Below, in pieces: positions 27,797 through 36,838 of a DNA stretch of 44,603 bases. Source of the stretch: Azovibrio restrictus (GTDB lineage Bacteria > Bacteroidota > Bacteroidia > Chitinophagales > Chitinophagaceae). A program made the position numbers and the translations under genes. The notes under the pieces are model-generated. The model was given only the letters and a program-made list of their open reading frames with translations, did no database searches and was not told the DNA's origin. Every line of letters begins with the position of its first letter. The first letter of the stretch is position 1. The DNA lies in NCBI GenBank assembly GCA_029255605.1, contig JANLJF010000066.1, positions 1 to 44,603 on the forward strand, written 5' to 3'.

Positions 27797-28939
27797 TTAT
27801 TGTGTCAGTATATCTCTCGATATTACCAGTTTCTGTATTTCAGATGTGCCTTCACCTATGGTGCATAGCTTGCTATCGCGGTAGAATTTCTCAACCGGGA
27901 AGTCTTTGGTATATCCATAGCCACCAAATATCTGTACCGCATCGGTAGATATCTGTACGCAGGCTTCAGATGCATAGTACTTAGCCATTGCAGATTCCTT
28001 GGTCATTTTCTCACCGCGGTTCTTCATGTCAGCAGCTTGGTATATCAGCATTTCGCTTACTTCTATTTTCGTAGCCATATCTGCCAGTTTAAAGGCTATA
28101 GCCTGGAAGTTGGCAATGGGCTGGTCGAACTGCTGGCGTTCTTTAGCATATTTCAAAGATGCCTCGTAAGCACCTTTAGATATACCCAGTGATAGGGCAG
28201 CTATCGATATACGGCCACCATCCAGCACTTTCATTGCCTGGCGGAAGCCATCACCAACTTCGCCCATACGTTGCGCATCAGATATACGGCAGTTATCAAA
28301 CACCAGTTCTGCGGTTTCAGATGCACGCATACCCAGTTTGTTCTCTTTTTTACCTGCGCTGAAGCCCGGTGTGCCCCGCTCCACTATAAAAGCGGTTACG
28401 TTGCTTTTAGCACGTGGTTCGCCCGTGCGCGCCAGTACTACAGCTACATCACCGCTGATGCCGTGTGTTATCCAGTTCTTAGTACCGTTCAGTATCCAGT
28501 CGTCACCATCCTTTACAGCAGTGCAGCGCATATTGCCGGCATCGCTACCGGTGTTGGCTTCGGTAAGGCCCCATGCACCTATCCATTCAGCAGTAGCCAG
28601 TTTAGGCAGGTATTTTTTCTTTTGTTCTTCATTGCCGAAGTATAGTATATGACCCGTGCAAAGCGAATTGTGCGCAGCAACAGAAAGGCCTACAGAGCTG
28701 CATACTTTTGCTATCTCGCTCACGGCGGTTACATATTCAAAATAACCAAGGCCGCTGCCGCCATATTCTGTAGGCACCAGTACGCCCATCAGGCCCAGTT
28801 CACCCAGTTTTTTAAATACTTCTACAGGAAATTTTTGGGTTTCATCCCACTCCATCATATTCGGGCGGATATGTTTGTTGGCAAAATCGCGTATCATATC
28901 TGCGATCTGCAGTTGGGTATCTGTGTACTTGAAATCCAT
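27797..28939 (-). CDS. Acyl-CoA dehydrogenase (short/branched-chain type)
   Basis: A 380-residue FAD enzyme that introduces the alpha,beta double bond into acyl-CoAs during fatty acid or branched-chain amino acid breakdown. FAD and substrate blocks are AWGLTEANTGSDAGNMRCTA and NWITHGISGDVAVVLARTGE. RQQFDQPIANFQAIAFKLADM and FGGYGYTKDFPVEKFYRD are typical of the family, and the catalytic base is Glu363 in GEGTSEIQ. This placement of the Glu fits short- or branched-chain types; the exact substrate is open. No electron-transfer flavoprotein gene is adjacent. Confidence 0.94.
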   Translation of the reverse strand: MDFKYTDTQLQIADMIRDFANKHIRPNMMEWDETQKFPVEVFKKLGELGLMGVLVPTEYGGSGLGYFEYVTAVSEIAKVCSSVGLSVAAHNSLCTGHILYFGNEEQKKKYLPKLATAEWIGAWGLTEANTGSDAGNMRCTAVKDGDDWILNGTKNWITHGISGDVAVVLARTGEPRAKSNVTAFIVERGTPGFSAGKKENKLGMRASETAELVFDNCRISDAQRMGEVGDGFRQAMKVLDGGRISIAALSLGISKGAYEASLKYAKERQQFDQPIANFQAIAFKLADMATKIEVSEMLIYQAADMKNRGEKMTKESAMAKYYASEACVQISTDAVQIFGGYGYTKDFPVEKFYRDSKLCTIGEGTSEIQKLVISRDILTQ

Positions 28940-29042
28940 GAAAGTCTATCTTAAACCGCAATTCAGGCTGCAAGTTTACGACAAATTTTCCCATCCATCA
29001 ATCTTTGTATAGCTTTTTGATGTTATGTATTGCCGAAACGTA

Positions 29043-29699
29043 TCACTTAACAGTAATAAGCTGTTTCAATCGCCTGAAAGTAGTATCGGGAAAACGATAA
29101 ACTTCCATCAGTTGGTCTGCCGATGTATAGTGCCCTATCTCTTTGCGATATTCCAGTATGCGGTGTGCCAGCTTTGCGCCAATGCCGGGCAGTGCTACCA
29201 GTTCTGCAGAGTCGGCAGTATTCAGATTAACTAACCTAAATTGTTTACTGCTTTCTTTAGGATTATGGATAACAATATATGGTGCAAGCCTTTCGTATTC
29301 CTGCGGTGTTAGTGTGTATAATTTTTTAAACTCCTCTTTACTACGGAATACCTTACCCTTATTGCGCCAGTTGAGGAAGATGGAAACGGTCTTGTCCTTA
29401 AGTCCCAGTTTTTTCAATCCTGAAGCATCTATCGTATTCGGGTCGAATTTGAAAAGGGTAGCAGATGTGCCTGATGGTTCAAATGCATATTGAGGCATGA
29501 CAACTGCGTGGCCACTTTTTTTAGCCTGCTCCCATTTTGCAGCCAGCTCTTTTTCTTTCGCTGCATCCACCTTTGGTGATACCCATAGGTGCATGCTTGC
29601 CTTTACAGCTATCAGCACTATCAGTATCAGCAGCAATGCTAAGATGCCCATACGTTCGGTGCGGGTATACTGCAGGTATGCTTTGAAAGAAGATTTCAT
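29043..29699 (-). CDS. ComEA-like helix-hairpin-helix DNA-binding protein
   Basis: A 218-residue protein with an N-terminal membrane anchor (about 17-36, MGILALLLILIVLIAVKA), a helical linker rich in Lys/Ala/Glu, a first helix-hairpin-helix-like segment (FDPNTIDASGLKKLGLKDKT), and a C-terminal ComEA HhH domain (VNLNTADSAELVALPGIGAKLAHRILEYR). ComEA proteins bind incoming DNA in the periplasm during natural transformation; here it stands alone, so a role in uptake is only inferred. It is divergent from the threonine aldolase gene. Confidence 0.85.
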   Translation of the reverse strand: MKSSFKAYLQYTRTERMGILALLLILIVLIAVKASMHLWVSPKVDAAKEKELAAKWEQAKKSGHAVVMPQYAFEPSGTSATLFKFDPNTIDASGLKKLGLKDKTVSIFLNWRNKGKVFRSKEEFKKLYTLTPQEYERLAPYIVIHNPKESSKQFRLVNLNTADSAELVALPGIGAKLAHRILEYRKEIGHYTSADQLMEVYRFPDTTFRRLKQLITVK

Positions 29700-29770
29700 G
29701 AGTGCTGCCCGAAAATACTAAGCACCAAACAATTATCGGCACTTTATTTATTCTTCCTAATATTACACCC

Positions 29771-30793
29771 ATGAAATCTTTTGCCAGCGATAACTATGCC
29801 GGTGTATTGCCCGAAGTAATGCAAGCACTTACAGCAGCCAACCAGCAACATGCCCGCTCTTATGGTGCCGATGACATTACCGAACGTGTACGCAAACAAT
29901 TTCGGGAAGTGTTGGATGCCGATGTGGATGTGTACTTCGTATTCAACGGTACGGGTGCTAATGTGCTGAGCATTAGCAGTGCTACACAGTCTTATAACTC
30001 TGTACTGTGTGCCGATATATCGCATATCTATAACGATGAATCTGCTGCGCCGGAAACCTTTACGGGTTGCCGCTTCTTTCCGCTCGCAAGCAATGAGAAC
30101 GGTAAGCTGACAACAGATGTTATCAAACAAAGACTGATACGAAAAGGCGATATACACTATGCACAAACAAAGTTGTTATCGCTTACGCAGTCTACAGAAT
30201 ACGGGACGGTATACGCCCCCAATGAAATAAAAGAACTGACCACACTTGCCAAAGCACATGGTTTATATACGCATGTAGATGGCTCGCGCTTCTTCAATGC
30301 TGCTGCCGGCCTTGGTTGCCAACTGAAAGACATCACTACACATGCAGGTGTTGATATATTATCGCTGGGTGGTACCAAAGCAGGTATGATGTTTGGTGAG
30401 GCAGTAGCGGTATTCAATAAGGATTTGAAAGAGCATATTGCCTACAAGCACAAGCAAAGCATGCAACTGGCATCTAAAACCCGCTTTATAGCTGCACAGT
30501 TTGAAGCCATGCTGCGCGATGAAACCTGGCGCAAGCATGCACTGCATGCCAATGCTATGGCGCAGCTGCTTTCCCAATCCATATCGCAATACCCGCAGGT
30601 GAGTGTTACCAAACCGGTGCAGGCCAATGCCGTATTTGCAGAGCTGCCCGTTAGCTGGAATGAAACCTTGCAGGCAAAGTATCCCTTCTATATATGGAAA
30701 GAAGCTACCAACGAGGCACGCCTCATGTGTAGCTTCGATACCGCGGACGAGGACATTATTTCGTTTGCGGCTATGATGAAAGACTTGGTGTAG
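29771..30793 (+). CDS. ltaE: Low-specificity threonine aldolase
   Basis: A 340-residue fold-type I PLP enzyme that cleaves L-threonine and L-allo-threonine to glycine and acetaldehyde. Visible are FASDNYAGVLPEVMQAL, the phosphate-binding FNGTGANVLSI, HVDGSRFFNAAAG (Asp170) and the Schiff-base Lys203 in LSLGGTKAGMMFGE. The frame is open 69 bases further upstream, but the family begins at ATG 29771 (MKSFASDNYAG). It converges on a small PPOX-type gene after 1 base. Confidence 0.93.
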   Translation: MKSFASDNYAGVLPEVMQALTAANQQHARSYGADDITERVRKQFREVLDADVDVYFVFNGTGANVLSISSATQSYNSVLCADISHIYNDESAAPETFTGCRFFPLASNENGKLTTDVIKQRLIRKGDIHYAQTKLLSLTQSTEYGTVYAPNEIKELTTLAKAHGLYTHVDGSRFFNAAAGLGCQLKDITTHAGVDILSLGGTKAGMMFGEAVAVFNKDLKEHIAYKHKQSMQLASKTRFIAAQFEAMLRDETWRKHALHANAMAQLLSQSISQYPQVSVTKPVQANAVFAELPVSWNETLQAKYPFYIWKEATNEARLMCSFDTADEDIISFAAMMKDLV

Positions 30794-30794
30794 C

Positions 30795-31301
30795 TTAAGG
30801 CCTCAATATACCTTCTACGCCCTGGTCTTGTTCTTGTCCTGTAATGGCGGCAACGCCCATTTTAATCAGTGATATAACGGCGCCGTCTTTGGTATCCCAG
30901 TAATATGCTTCCTGTGTGCGGATGCGTATCAGGGTTATTTCAGGGTCATCTTTACCTTCCGTGAACCATGCCTTTTCCACACCGTCCCATAGCTTTCTTA
31001 TCTTTTCCCTGTCCACCAACACATCTGCAAAGCCATATACAGAAAGATAGTGGCTATTGCGTATGTCGGCATACAGCAGTTGCACTTTATCATCCTGTTT
31101 TATCTCTTGGTTCTTATTGCTGGATACCCGGCTGAAGAACCAGATGTTTCCCTGCTCATCTACTTCTTGTGTAGACATAGGGCGGGTTGTCAAAGGCACT
31201 TCGTCTATATGGGTGCAGAACATGCATATATCTATACCCTCTGCCAGTTCTTTCAGTTTCCTGATGGCATCAGTTCCTGCCAGGTTTTTAACGTCGCTCA
31301 T
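30795..31301 (-). CDS. Pyridoxamine 5'-phosphate oxidase-like (general stress protein 26-type) protein
   Basis: A 168-residue split-barrel protein of the PNPOx-like superfamily: MCFCTHIDEVPLTTRPMST-like segment (here CMFCTHIDEVPLTTRPMSTQ), NIWFFSRVSSNKNQEIKQDD, VQLLYADIRNSHYLSVYGFADVL and IRIRTQEAYYWDTKDGAV. Members bind flavin or related cofactors and are often induced by stress; the substrate is unknown. The gap to the upstream GyrI-like gene on the same strand is 76 bases. Confidence 0.82.
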   Translation of the reverse strand: MSDVKNLAGTDAIRKLKELAEGIDICMFCTHIDEVPLTTRPMSTQEVDEQGNIWFFSRVSSNKNQEIKQDDKVQLLYADIRNSHYLSVYGFADVLVDREKIRKLWDGVEKAWFTEGKDDPEITLIRIRTQEAYYWDTKDGAVISLIKMGVAAITGQEQDQGVEGILRP

Positions 31302-31377
31302 AGCAATTTCAGTTTTTTACTTATAAGCTAAAAACTATGCCATGGCTTGTCTAAAGCAGAATGTGTGTTGGTCAACC

Positions 31378-31827
31378 TTAAATAATGCCTACCTGTATTT
31401 CAGTTATGTTATTTTCCGGATTTGTGAAGTCCATGTTCAGATACAGCTCCCGGGTTTCATCTGTTGTCTTCCTGCCTTGTGCAAATATTTCAGGCATGAA
31501 TTTTCCATATACCTCCGGAAACCTTTCCCAGGAACCATAATGGATCGTGCTGGCGCATTTCAGGCCCGGTAGTTCTTTGGTTTGGAACTGAGGCGACTCT
31601 ACGTTGCCATTGATAGGCAGCAATATCTCTAAAGTGAAAACAGTGTCGGGCTTGCCATCGGCACCAAGATAGCGCCATGTTATTGGCCCTGTTGGTAATA
31701 CCTGCAGCCTTGCTGCTTCCGCATATAGCTGTGCGGCTATTATGCCTGCAAATGATCCTAAGTCTTTAAGTGTAGTTTGTTTAGTTTCAAACAGTGCTGT
31801 AACGGCTGGTGATGTTTTGATTTCCAT
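31378..31827 (-). CDS. GyrI-like small-molecule-binding (AraC effector-binding fold) protein
   Basis: A 149-residue stand-alone effector-binding domain of the GyrI/SRPBCC-like fold: KTSPAVTALFETKQTTLKDL, the ligand-pocket stretch GPITWRYLGADGKPDTVFTLEI, PGLKCASTIHYGSWERFPEVYGK, and YLNMDFTNPENNITEIQVG, which fits the known pattern with an acidic residue in the final strand. Such proteins bind or neutralise hydrophobic cationic compounds, sometimes by hydrolysing them. The start at 31827 (MEIKTSPAVTALF) is preferred over a leader of eight residues upstream. It lies 43 bases after the WYL regulator gene and may be regulated with it. Confidence 0.78.
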   Translation of the reverse strand: MEIKTSPAVTALFETKQTTLKDLGSFAGIIAAQLYAEAARLQVLPTGPITWRYLGADGKPDTVFTLEILLPINGNVESPQFQTKELPGLKCASTIHYGSWERFPEVYGKFMPEIFAQGRKTTDETRELYLNMDFTNPENNITEIQVGII

Positions 31828-31870
31828 TGCTTGTAGTGTTTTACAAAGCAACGACGGGGTAGTGACAACC

Positions 31871-32845
31871 TTATGTCAGCAGGGGCTCACTTATTTTCAA
31901 ATTGTAGTGCGCTGCCAGTTCCGCCACACGCTCGGTCATTTTTTCGCGCAGTGTAAGCGGCGATATGATACGTATCTGGCTGCCAAAGGATAAGAGCCAA
32001 CTGGCAATATAGTCGAGACAAGGTACCAAGAAGGTGATTTCTACGCGGTTGCCCTTACTCTGCTCGCTGCTGAAACCGAAATAGAGCTTTTGCTGCTGAA
32101 TATATCTGGTGGCCGATTTATCGAACGAGATCACTACTTCTTCCAGCTTGTTTTCAGCCGACCATTTGGCTAAGTATTCTTTCAGCGTCAGTTCGCGCGG
32201 ACGGAATACTTCGTCTGAATGTATGATCTTATTGATTCTGTCGAGGCGGAAATTACGATAATCATTGCGCAGGCGGCACCATGCCACCATGTGCCAGTAA
32301 TTGCTGATGTAGTAAATGCCTACAGGCTCTACTATGCGTTCTGTATCCTGATCGCGGTGGCCGCTGTAGTAATATAGCTGTATGGCTTTTTTACTACTAA
32401 TGCTTTGCAGTATATCGTAAATGTGATTTGAATTGCCGGCGGGGTGGTGGTGATTGCGGCTTTTGAAAACATGGATGGCATCATCAATGTCTTCAGCAAA
32501 TCCCTTTTCGGCACTGCGCAGTACGGCCTTTACTTTATACAGTGCTGCTTTGTATTGCTCTGCAGTGGCTTTATCCGTTAGTTTGTTGATGAGTTTTTCA
32601 GCAGTGATAAATGCCGTTGCTTCTTCTTTGGTGAACATAACAGGCGGCAGCTTATAGCCATCCATAATGCTATAGCCCACACCCGCTTCTCCTATGATGG
32701 GTACACCGGCTTCTTCCAGCGACTTCACATCGCGGTACACCGTGCGCAGGCTGATGCTGAAGCGGTCGGCTATTTCCTGCGCTTTCACCACCTTTTTCGA
32801 TTGCAGTTGTATCAGGATGGCAGTAACTCTGTCTATGCGGTTCAC
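31871..32845 (-). CDS. YafY-type HTH/WYL-domain transcriptional regulator
   Basis: About 324 residues. The N-terminal winged helix (NRIDRVTAILIQLQSKKVVKAQEIADRFSISLRTVYRDVKSLE) is followed by VPIIGEAGVGYSIMDGYKLPPVMFT, and the WYL domain (about 145-225; QLYYYSGHRDQDTERIVEPVGIYYISNYWHMVAWC) senses a ligand. The family usually starts close to NRIDR, so GTG at 32845 fits best; the frame stays open to 32899 but a -7-like TATTTTTA lies between. A C-terminal WCX dimer domain completes the protein. Its target could include the GyrI-like gene downstream, but no operator is obvious. Confidence 0.85.
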   Translation of the reverse strand: MNRIDRVTAILIQLQSKKVVKAQEIADRFSISLRTVYRDVKSLEEAGVPIIGEAGVGYSIMDGYKLPPVMFTKEEATAFITAEKLINKLTDKATAEQYKAALYKVKAVLRSAEKGFAEDIDDAIHVFKSRNHHHPAGNSNHIYDILQSISSKKAIQLYYYSGHRDQDTERIVEPVGIYYISNYWHMVAWCRLRNDYRNFRLDRINKIIHSDEVFRPRELTLKEYLAKWSAENKLEEVVISFDKSATRYIQQQKLYFGFSSEQSKGNRVEITFLVPCLDYIASWLLSFGSQIRIISPLTLREKMTERVAELAAHYNLKISEPLLT

Positions 32846-32902
32846 GATGCTGTAGCTTGTGCTGTAAAAATAAGCCAACCGCGAGATACTGCCATCCAAA
32901 AC

Positions 32903-34165
32903 TTACCACTTTTTAGGTGGCCTGCTCTTATTGAAACGTTTTTTGTTTGCGGCATTACCGCTATGCACGGCATCTGGTCGCTTTACTACCTGTTTGTTTT
33001 TAGGCAGGTTTATTTTTACCAGGCCACTATCACTTGGCGGGAAGGGATGGCCTTCTACTACAGGTATCTGTTTGCCTATCAGTTTCTGAATGGCTTTCAG
33101 GTTGTCTTTTTCTTCCTCATCGCAAAAGGAAAAAGCAATACCCGCTGCACCGGCGCGGCCCGTGCGGCCTATACGGTGTACATATGTTTCAGGCACTTCC
33201 GGCAGGTCGAAATTGATAACGTGCGATAACAGGTCGATATCTATACCACGTGCAGCAATATCGGTAGCTACCAGTACGCGTATCTCGCCGGTTTTAAAAT
33301 TATTCAATGCACGTTGCCTGGCGTTCTGCGATTTGTTGCCATGTATCGCTTCAGCTCTTACGCCGTCCTTGTACAGGTCTTTTACTACTTTATCAGCACC
33401 ATGTTTGGTACGTGTAAATACCAGCGCACGTTCTATCGATTTGTCTTTCAGTATAAAGGCAAGTAGTTTTTTCTTATCCTTCTTGTCTACATATAGTATA
33501 TGCTGGTCTATCTTTTCGGCAGTGCTCGATACCGGTGTTACTTCCACTTTTTCAGGCTTGGTAAGTATGGTGTCGGCCAGTTTCTGTATCTCCGGCGGCA
33601 TGGTGGCCGAGAAGAAGAGGGTTTGCCTTTTTACAGGCAGGCGTGCTATGGTCTTTTTTACATCGTGTATAAAGCCCATATCCAGCATACGGTCGGCCTC
33701 ATCCAGCACAAATATCTGCAGGTCTTTCAGGCTGATATATTTCTGGTCTATCAGGTCCAGCAGCCTGCCGGGGGTTGCTACCAATATATCTATACCTGCA
33801 TGCAGTGCTTTTACCTGTGCGCCCTGTGGCACGCCACCAAATATCACCAGGTGTTTCAGGCGCAGGTGTTTGCCATAAGCGGCAAAGCTATCGCCTATCT
33901 GTATGGCCAGTTCACGCGTAGGCGTCAGTATCAGTGCCTTTATTGTTTTATGGCTGTTATCAACAGGTGGTTTACTCAGCAGTTGCAGTATAGGTACGGC
34001 AAATGCTGCCGTTTTGCCTGTGCCGGTCTGCGCACAGCCCAGCAGGTCTTTGCCTTGCAGTACTATTGGTATTGATTCTTCCTGTACGGGTGTGGGTTGG
34101 GTATATCCTTCAGCTTCCAGCGCTTCCAGTATGGGCGCTATTAAATTCAATTCTTTAAATGTCAT
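32903..34165 (-). CDS. DEAD-box RNA helicase (RhlE-like), copy 1
   Basis: A 420-residue helicase core with a short basic tail: Q motif [25 protein letters not shown] (Walker A), [70 protein letters not shown] and [12 protein letters not shown]. The Lys/Arg-rich C-terminus ([14 protein letters not shown]) is typical of RNA-binding RhlE proteins. A promoter element at 34221-34228 gives it its own transcript, so it is not simply the second gene of an operon with copy 2. Confidence 0.93.
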   Translation of the reverse strand: MTFKELNLIAPILEALEAEGYTQPTPVQEESIPIVLQGKDLLGCAQTGTGKTAAFAVPILQLLSKPPVDNSHKTIKALILTPTRELAIQIGDSFAAYGKHLRLKHLVIFGGVPQGAQVKALHAGIDILVATPGRLLDLIDQKYISLKDLQIFVLDEADRMLDMGFIHDVKKTIARLPVKRQTLFFSATMPPEIQKLADTILTKPEKVEVTPVSSTAEKIDQHILYVDKKDKKKLLAFILKDKSIERALVFTRTKHGADKVVKDLYKDGVRAEAIHGNKSQNARQRALNNFKTGEIRVLVATDIAARGIDIDLLSHVINFDLPEVPETYVHRIGRTGRAGAAGIAFSFCDEEEKDNLKAIQKLIGKQIPVVEGHPFPPSDSGLVKINLPKNKQVVKRPDAVHSGNAANKKRFNKSRPPKKW

Positions 34166-34220
34166 TATTAGTTATATAGCCGGGCTAATACAAAGAGGTA
34201 GGAACTCAGCAGATGAACTG

Positions 34221-34228
34221 CAAAAGTA
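34221..34228 (-). promoter_or_regulatory. Putative -7 promoter element of DEAD-box copy 1
   Basis: TACTTTTG on the minus strand matches TAnnTTTG, in the 96-base spacer between the two helicase genes, leaving a leader of about 50 bases. I see no strong hairpin in the leader. Confidence 0.5.
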
Positions 34229-34261
34229 GTGCATATAATTTTAATAAGTCTTATAGGGTTA

Positions 34262-35491
34262 TCAGCGCTTCTTTTTGAAATTGCGTTTTTTCTTATGGAA
34301 AGGCTTGTCTTCCCTTACCTCTGGTGTTGGGCCTAATGCTTCTGGCACGGGTAGTTTGATTACCGGGTGGCCCAGTAGTTTTTCTATCCGATGAAATTTA
34401 TACTGTTCTTTATCGCTGATAAAGGTATAAGCAGTGCCTTTGCTGGCTGCACGTGCTGTACGGCCTATACGGTGAATATAGTCTTCGCCTTCATGCGGCA
34501 CATCGTAATTGATAACAAGGTCAATATCGTCTATATGGATGCCACGGCTAAGGATATCTGTAGCTATCAGTATTTTTATCTTTTTGGTACGAAAGTCTAT
34601 CAGTACCTGTTCGCGGGCTTCCTGTTCCAGGTCGGAGTGTATTTCACCTACTGACATTTTCAGACGTTTCAAATCGGCGGTAAGGCGCTTTACACTTTGC
34701 TTGCTCGAACAGAATATCAATACACTTGCAAAGTCCTTTAACTGCAGTACGTGTTTTACCAATGGTATCTTCTGCTCATCAAAGCAAATGAAGGCACCCT
34801 GTTCCATTTTGTCGGGAGGGCGGGATATAGCGATGTTTATTTCGGCAGGGTTCACTAATATCGTATTGGCCAGCTTGCGGATGGCAGGTGGCATAGTGGC
34901 CGAAAACAGCAGGTTCTGCCGCTGCTTTGGCATAAAGGATATGATCTTTACAATATCTTCATAAAAACCCATATCCAGCATGCGGTCGGCTTCATCCAGC
35001 ACCAGGTATTTCAGGTTCTGCAGTTTTACATAACCCATATTCAGGTGCGATATCATACGCCCCGGTGTGCATACCACTATGTCCACACCCGATGATAAAG
35101 CTTTCTTTTCCGTAGCAAAAGAATCGCCGCTGCCACCACCATATACGGCTATGCAACTGATGGAGGTATAATAGGAAATGCCTTCCAGCGTCTGCACGAT
35201 CTGTATGGCCAGCTCACGGGTGGGCACTATGATCATAGCATTTACACCGTGGTCGTTGTTCGTATGGTCTAGTATGTTCTGTATCAGCGGTAAAAGAAAT
35301 GCTGCTGTCTTACCGGTACCCGTTTGTGCAGATGCTATAATGTCCCTGCCATCTAAAATGAGGGGTATTACCTGTTCTTGTACAGGTGTCGCATTTTCAT
35401 ATCCCATCGACTCTATGCCATCCAGCACATCGTTATCAAAATCAAAATCAGAAAATTTCAAAGCTGTAGTCCCTTTAATGTGAACGGGCAT
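34262..35491 (-). CDS. DEAD-box RNA helicase (RhlE-like), copy 2
   Basis: A 409-residue helicase core: ENATPVQEQVIPLIL (Q motif), [97 protein letters not shown] and DYIHRIGRTARAA, with a basic C-terminus. It shares the whole layout with the neighbouring helicase but differs in sequence throughout, so the pair is an old duplication, not a recent one. The ATG at 35491 adds about ten residues before the usual FSDFDFD start; a shorter start is possible. Confidence 0.92.
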   Translation of the reverse strand: MPVHIKGTTALKFSDFDFDNDVLDGIESMGYENATPVQEQVIPLILDGRDIIASAQTGTGKTAAFLLPLIQNILDHTNNDHGVNAMIIVPTRELAIQIVQTLEGISYYTSISCIAVYGGGSGDSFATEKKALSSGVDIVVCTPGRMISHLNMGYVKLQNLKYLVLDEADRMLDMGFYEDIVKIISFMPKQRQNLLFSATMPPAIRKLANTILVNPAEINIAISRPPDKMEQGAFICFDEQKIPLVKHVLQLKDFASVLIFCSSKQSVKRLTADLKRLKMSVGEIHSDLEQEAREQVLIDFRTKKIKILIATDILSRGIHIDDIDLVINYDVPHEGEDYIHRIGRTARAASKGTAYTFISDKEQYKFHRIEKLLGHPVIKLPVPEALGPTPEVREDKPFHKKKRNFKKKR

Positions 35492-35607
35492 AAAGATAAG
35501 GACTTGCAGCTTACCGCATTATTTTTTGAAATTCTGCAATTGCTGCTGACATAGGGTTGTCACTACCCGGTTCTTTCTTTGCTGTGTAAACTAAAAAAAC
35601 ACGAACT

Positions 35608-36105
35608 ATGTCACAGATCGAAGCACTTGTAAAAGAAATGGACCAGGAAGCGGCTACTACCCGCAAAATGCTGTCGCGCATACCTGATGATAAATATGAC
35701 TGGAAACCGCATGAGAAGAGTATGACCATCCGCCAGTTGGCCACCCATATAGCCGAGCTGCCGTCGTGGGTATCATTGGCTTTGGATACTGATGAACTGG
35801 ATTTTGCTACCAGCCCTTATAATCCGCAGGTAATAAATAACACCAACGAACTGATGGCGCTATTTGAAAAGGAATATGCGGCCGGAAAGCAGCGCCTGCA
35901 ACAGGCTACAGATGCCGATTTATTGCCAAACTGGACATTGCGCAATGGCGAAGAGATATATTCCGTAAATACCAAGGGAGAAACCATCAGGCATGCCTAT
36001 TGCCAGGTAGTGCACCACCGTGCGCAGATGGGTGTGTACCTACGCCTGCTGGATGTTCCGATACCCGGTAGCTATGGCCCAAGCGCAGATGAGATGAACT
36101 TCTGA
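35608..36105 (+). CDS. DinB/YfiT-like putative metal-dependent hydrolase
   Basis: A 165-residue four-helix-bundle protein of the DinB/DUF664 superfamily. Two or three metal ligands are recognisable: His in the second helix (IRQLATHIAELPSW), then His residues in QVVHHRAQMGVYLRLL near the end. Bacteroidetes encode many such proteins; some act in thiol-dependent transferase or detoxification reactions, but the substrate is unknown. It has its own terminator before the TetR gene. Confidence 0.83.
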   Translation: MSQIEALVKEMDQEAATTRKMLSRIPDDKYDWKPHEKSMTIRQLATHIAELPSWVSLALDTDELDFATSPYNPQVINNTNELMALFEKEYAAGKQRLQQATDADLLPNWTLRNGEEIYSVNTKGETIRHAYCQVVHHRAQMGVYLRLLDVPIPGSYGPSADEMNF

Positions 36106-36110
36106 TAATG

Positions 36111-36142
36111 AGTGTTGCCGGTTATTTTCCGGCAGCACTTTA
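36111..36142 (+). terminator. Probable terminator of the dinB-like gene
   Basis: AGTGTTGCCGG / CCGGCAGCACT forms an 11-bp stem (one T-G pair) with a TTATTTT loop and a short TT tail. The tail is weak, so efficiency is uncertain. Confidence 0.6.
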
Positions 36143-36155
36143 AAATATTTTATAA

Positions 36156-36175
36156 ATAAGTGAACATTCACTTAT
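36156..36175. promoter_or_regulatory. TetR operator O1 (perfect palindrome overlapping the promoter)
   Basis: ATAAGTGAA-CA-TTCACTTAT is a perfect palindrome with 9-bp arms. It overlaps the -7 element (36173-36180) of the TetR gene, so binding would block the gene's own transcription. A degenerate copy precedes the next operon (36796-36811). Confidence 0.75.
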
Positions 36176-36180
36176 ATTTG
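36173..36180 (+). promoter_or_regulatory. Putative -7 promoter element of the TetR gene
   Basis: TATATTTG matches TAnnTTTG. It ends only 6 bases before the ATG at 36187, so the transcript would start at or near the ATG. Confidence 0.6.
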
Positions 36181-36186
36181 CGCGCA

Positions 36187-36777
36187 ATGCGAACCCGTAA
36201 TACCGACAAGGAGCAATTAGTAAAAAGCAAAGCTATAGACCTGCTGCTGCGCGATGGCCTGGAAGGTTTCAGTGTGAACAAGCTGGCAAAAGAGTGTGGC
36301 ATATCTGTAGCTACCCTGTATATCTATTATAAGGATAAGGACGACCTTATCATGCAGATAGGACAGGAAGAAGTGAAAAACATGAGCGCACAGATGCTGG
36401 AAGGTTTTGACCCGGAAGCAAAATTTGAAGAAGGCCTGCGTGTGCAGTGGAAGAACCGCGCCAAATGTGTGCTGAATAACCCCAAAATTGCGCAACTGTT
36501 TGAGCAACTGCGTACCTCTACCTATCACGAGGCTATTATGGATGCCTTCAAAAATGAGTTTAAAGAACACATGGGCCGTTTTATGAAGAATGCAGTAGAC
36601 AGGGGAGAGATATTGGCCATGCCGGTAGAAGTGTATTGGTCTATAGCTTATGCACCGCTCTACAACCTGTTGCGGTTTCATAACGAAGGCAGGAGCCTTG
36701 CCGGTAAAAAATTTGTAATAAATGACAAGATCATGTGGCAAACATTCGACCTGGTTTTGCGAGCACTGAAGAAATAA
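36187..36777 (+). CDS. TetR/AcrR-family transcriptional repressor
   Basis: A 196-residue regulator. The DNA-binding helices occupy about 12-58 (KSKAIDLLLRDGLEGFSVNK, LAKECGISVATLYIYYKDKDDLI), with a helical ligand-binding C-terminal domain beginning near residue 65. The frame extends upstream to 36160, but ATG 36187 is the better start because O1 and the -7 element lie immediately before it. O1 and a related site upstream of the next operon suggest autorepression plus control of the HMA-like/MFS pair. A small-molecule inducer is likely; its identity is unknown. Confidence 0.92.
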   Translation: MRTRNTDKEQLVKSKAIDLLLRDGLEGFSVNKLAKECGISVATLYIYYKDKDDLIMQIGQEEVKNMSAQMLEGFDPEAKFEEGLRVQWKNRAKCVLNNPKIAQLFEQLRTSTYHEAIMDAFKNEFKEHMGRFMKNAVDRGEILAMPVEVYWSIAYAPLYNLLRFHNEGRSLAGKKFVINDKIMWQTFDLVLRALKK

Positions 36778-36795
36778 TTTTTTTCAGCGGCTTAT

Positions 36796-36811
36796 AAATG
36801 AGCATTTATTT
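36796..36811. promoter_or_regulatory. TetR operator O2 (degenerate copy of O1)
   Basis: AAATGAGCATTTATTT aligns with the central 16 bases of O1 (AAGTGAACATTCACTT) at 12 of 16 positions, all differences being transitions. It also contains its own palindrome ATAAATG-AG-CATTTAT (36794-36809). It lies 27 bases before the HMA-like gene, the expected place for an operator of the efflux operon. Confidence 0.6.
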
Positions 36812-36838
36812 ATTAACACTAACTGAAAACACACCACT

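Noticed and set aside
33090-33878. A 262-codon + strand frame opposite DEAD-box copy 1
   Set aside because: It is an antisense shadow of a gene with every helicase motif.
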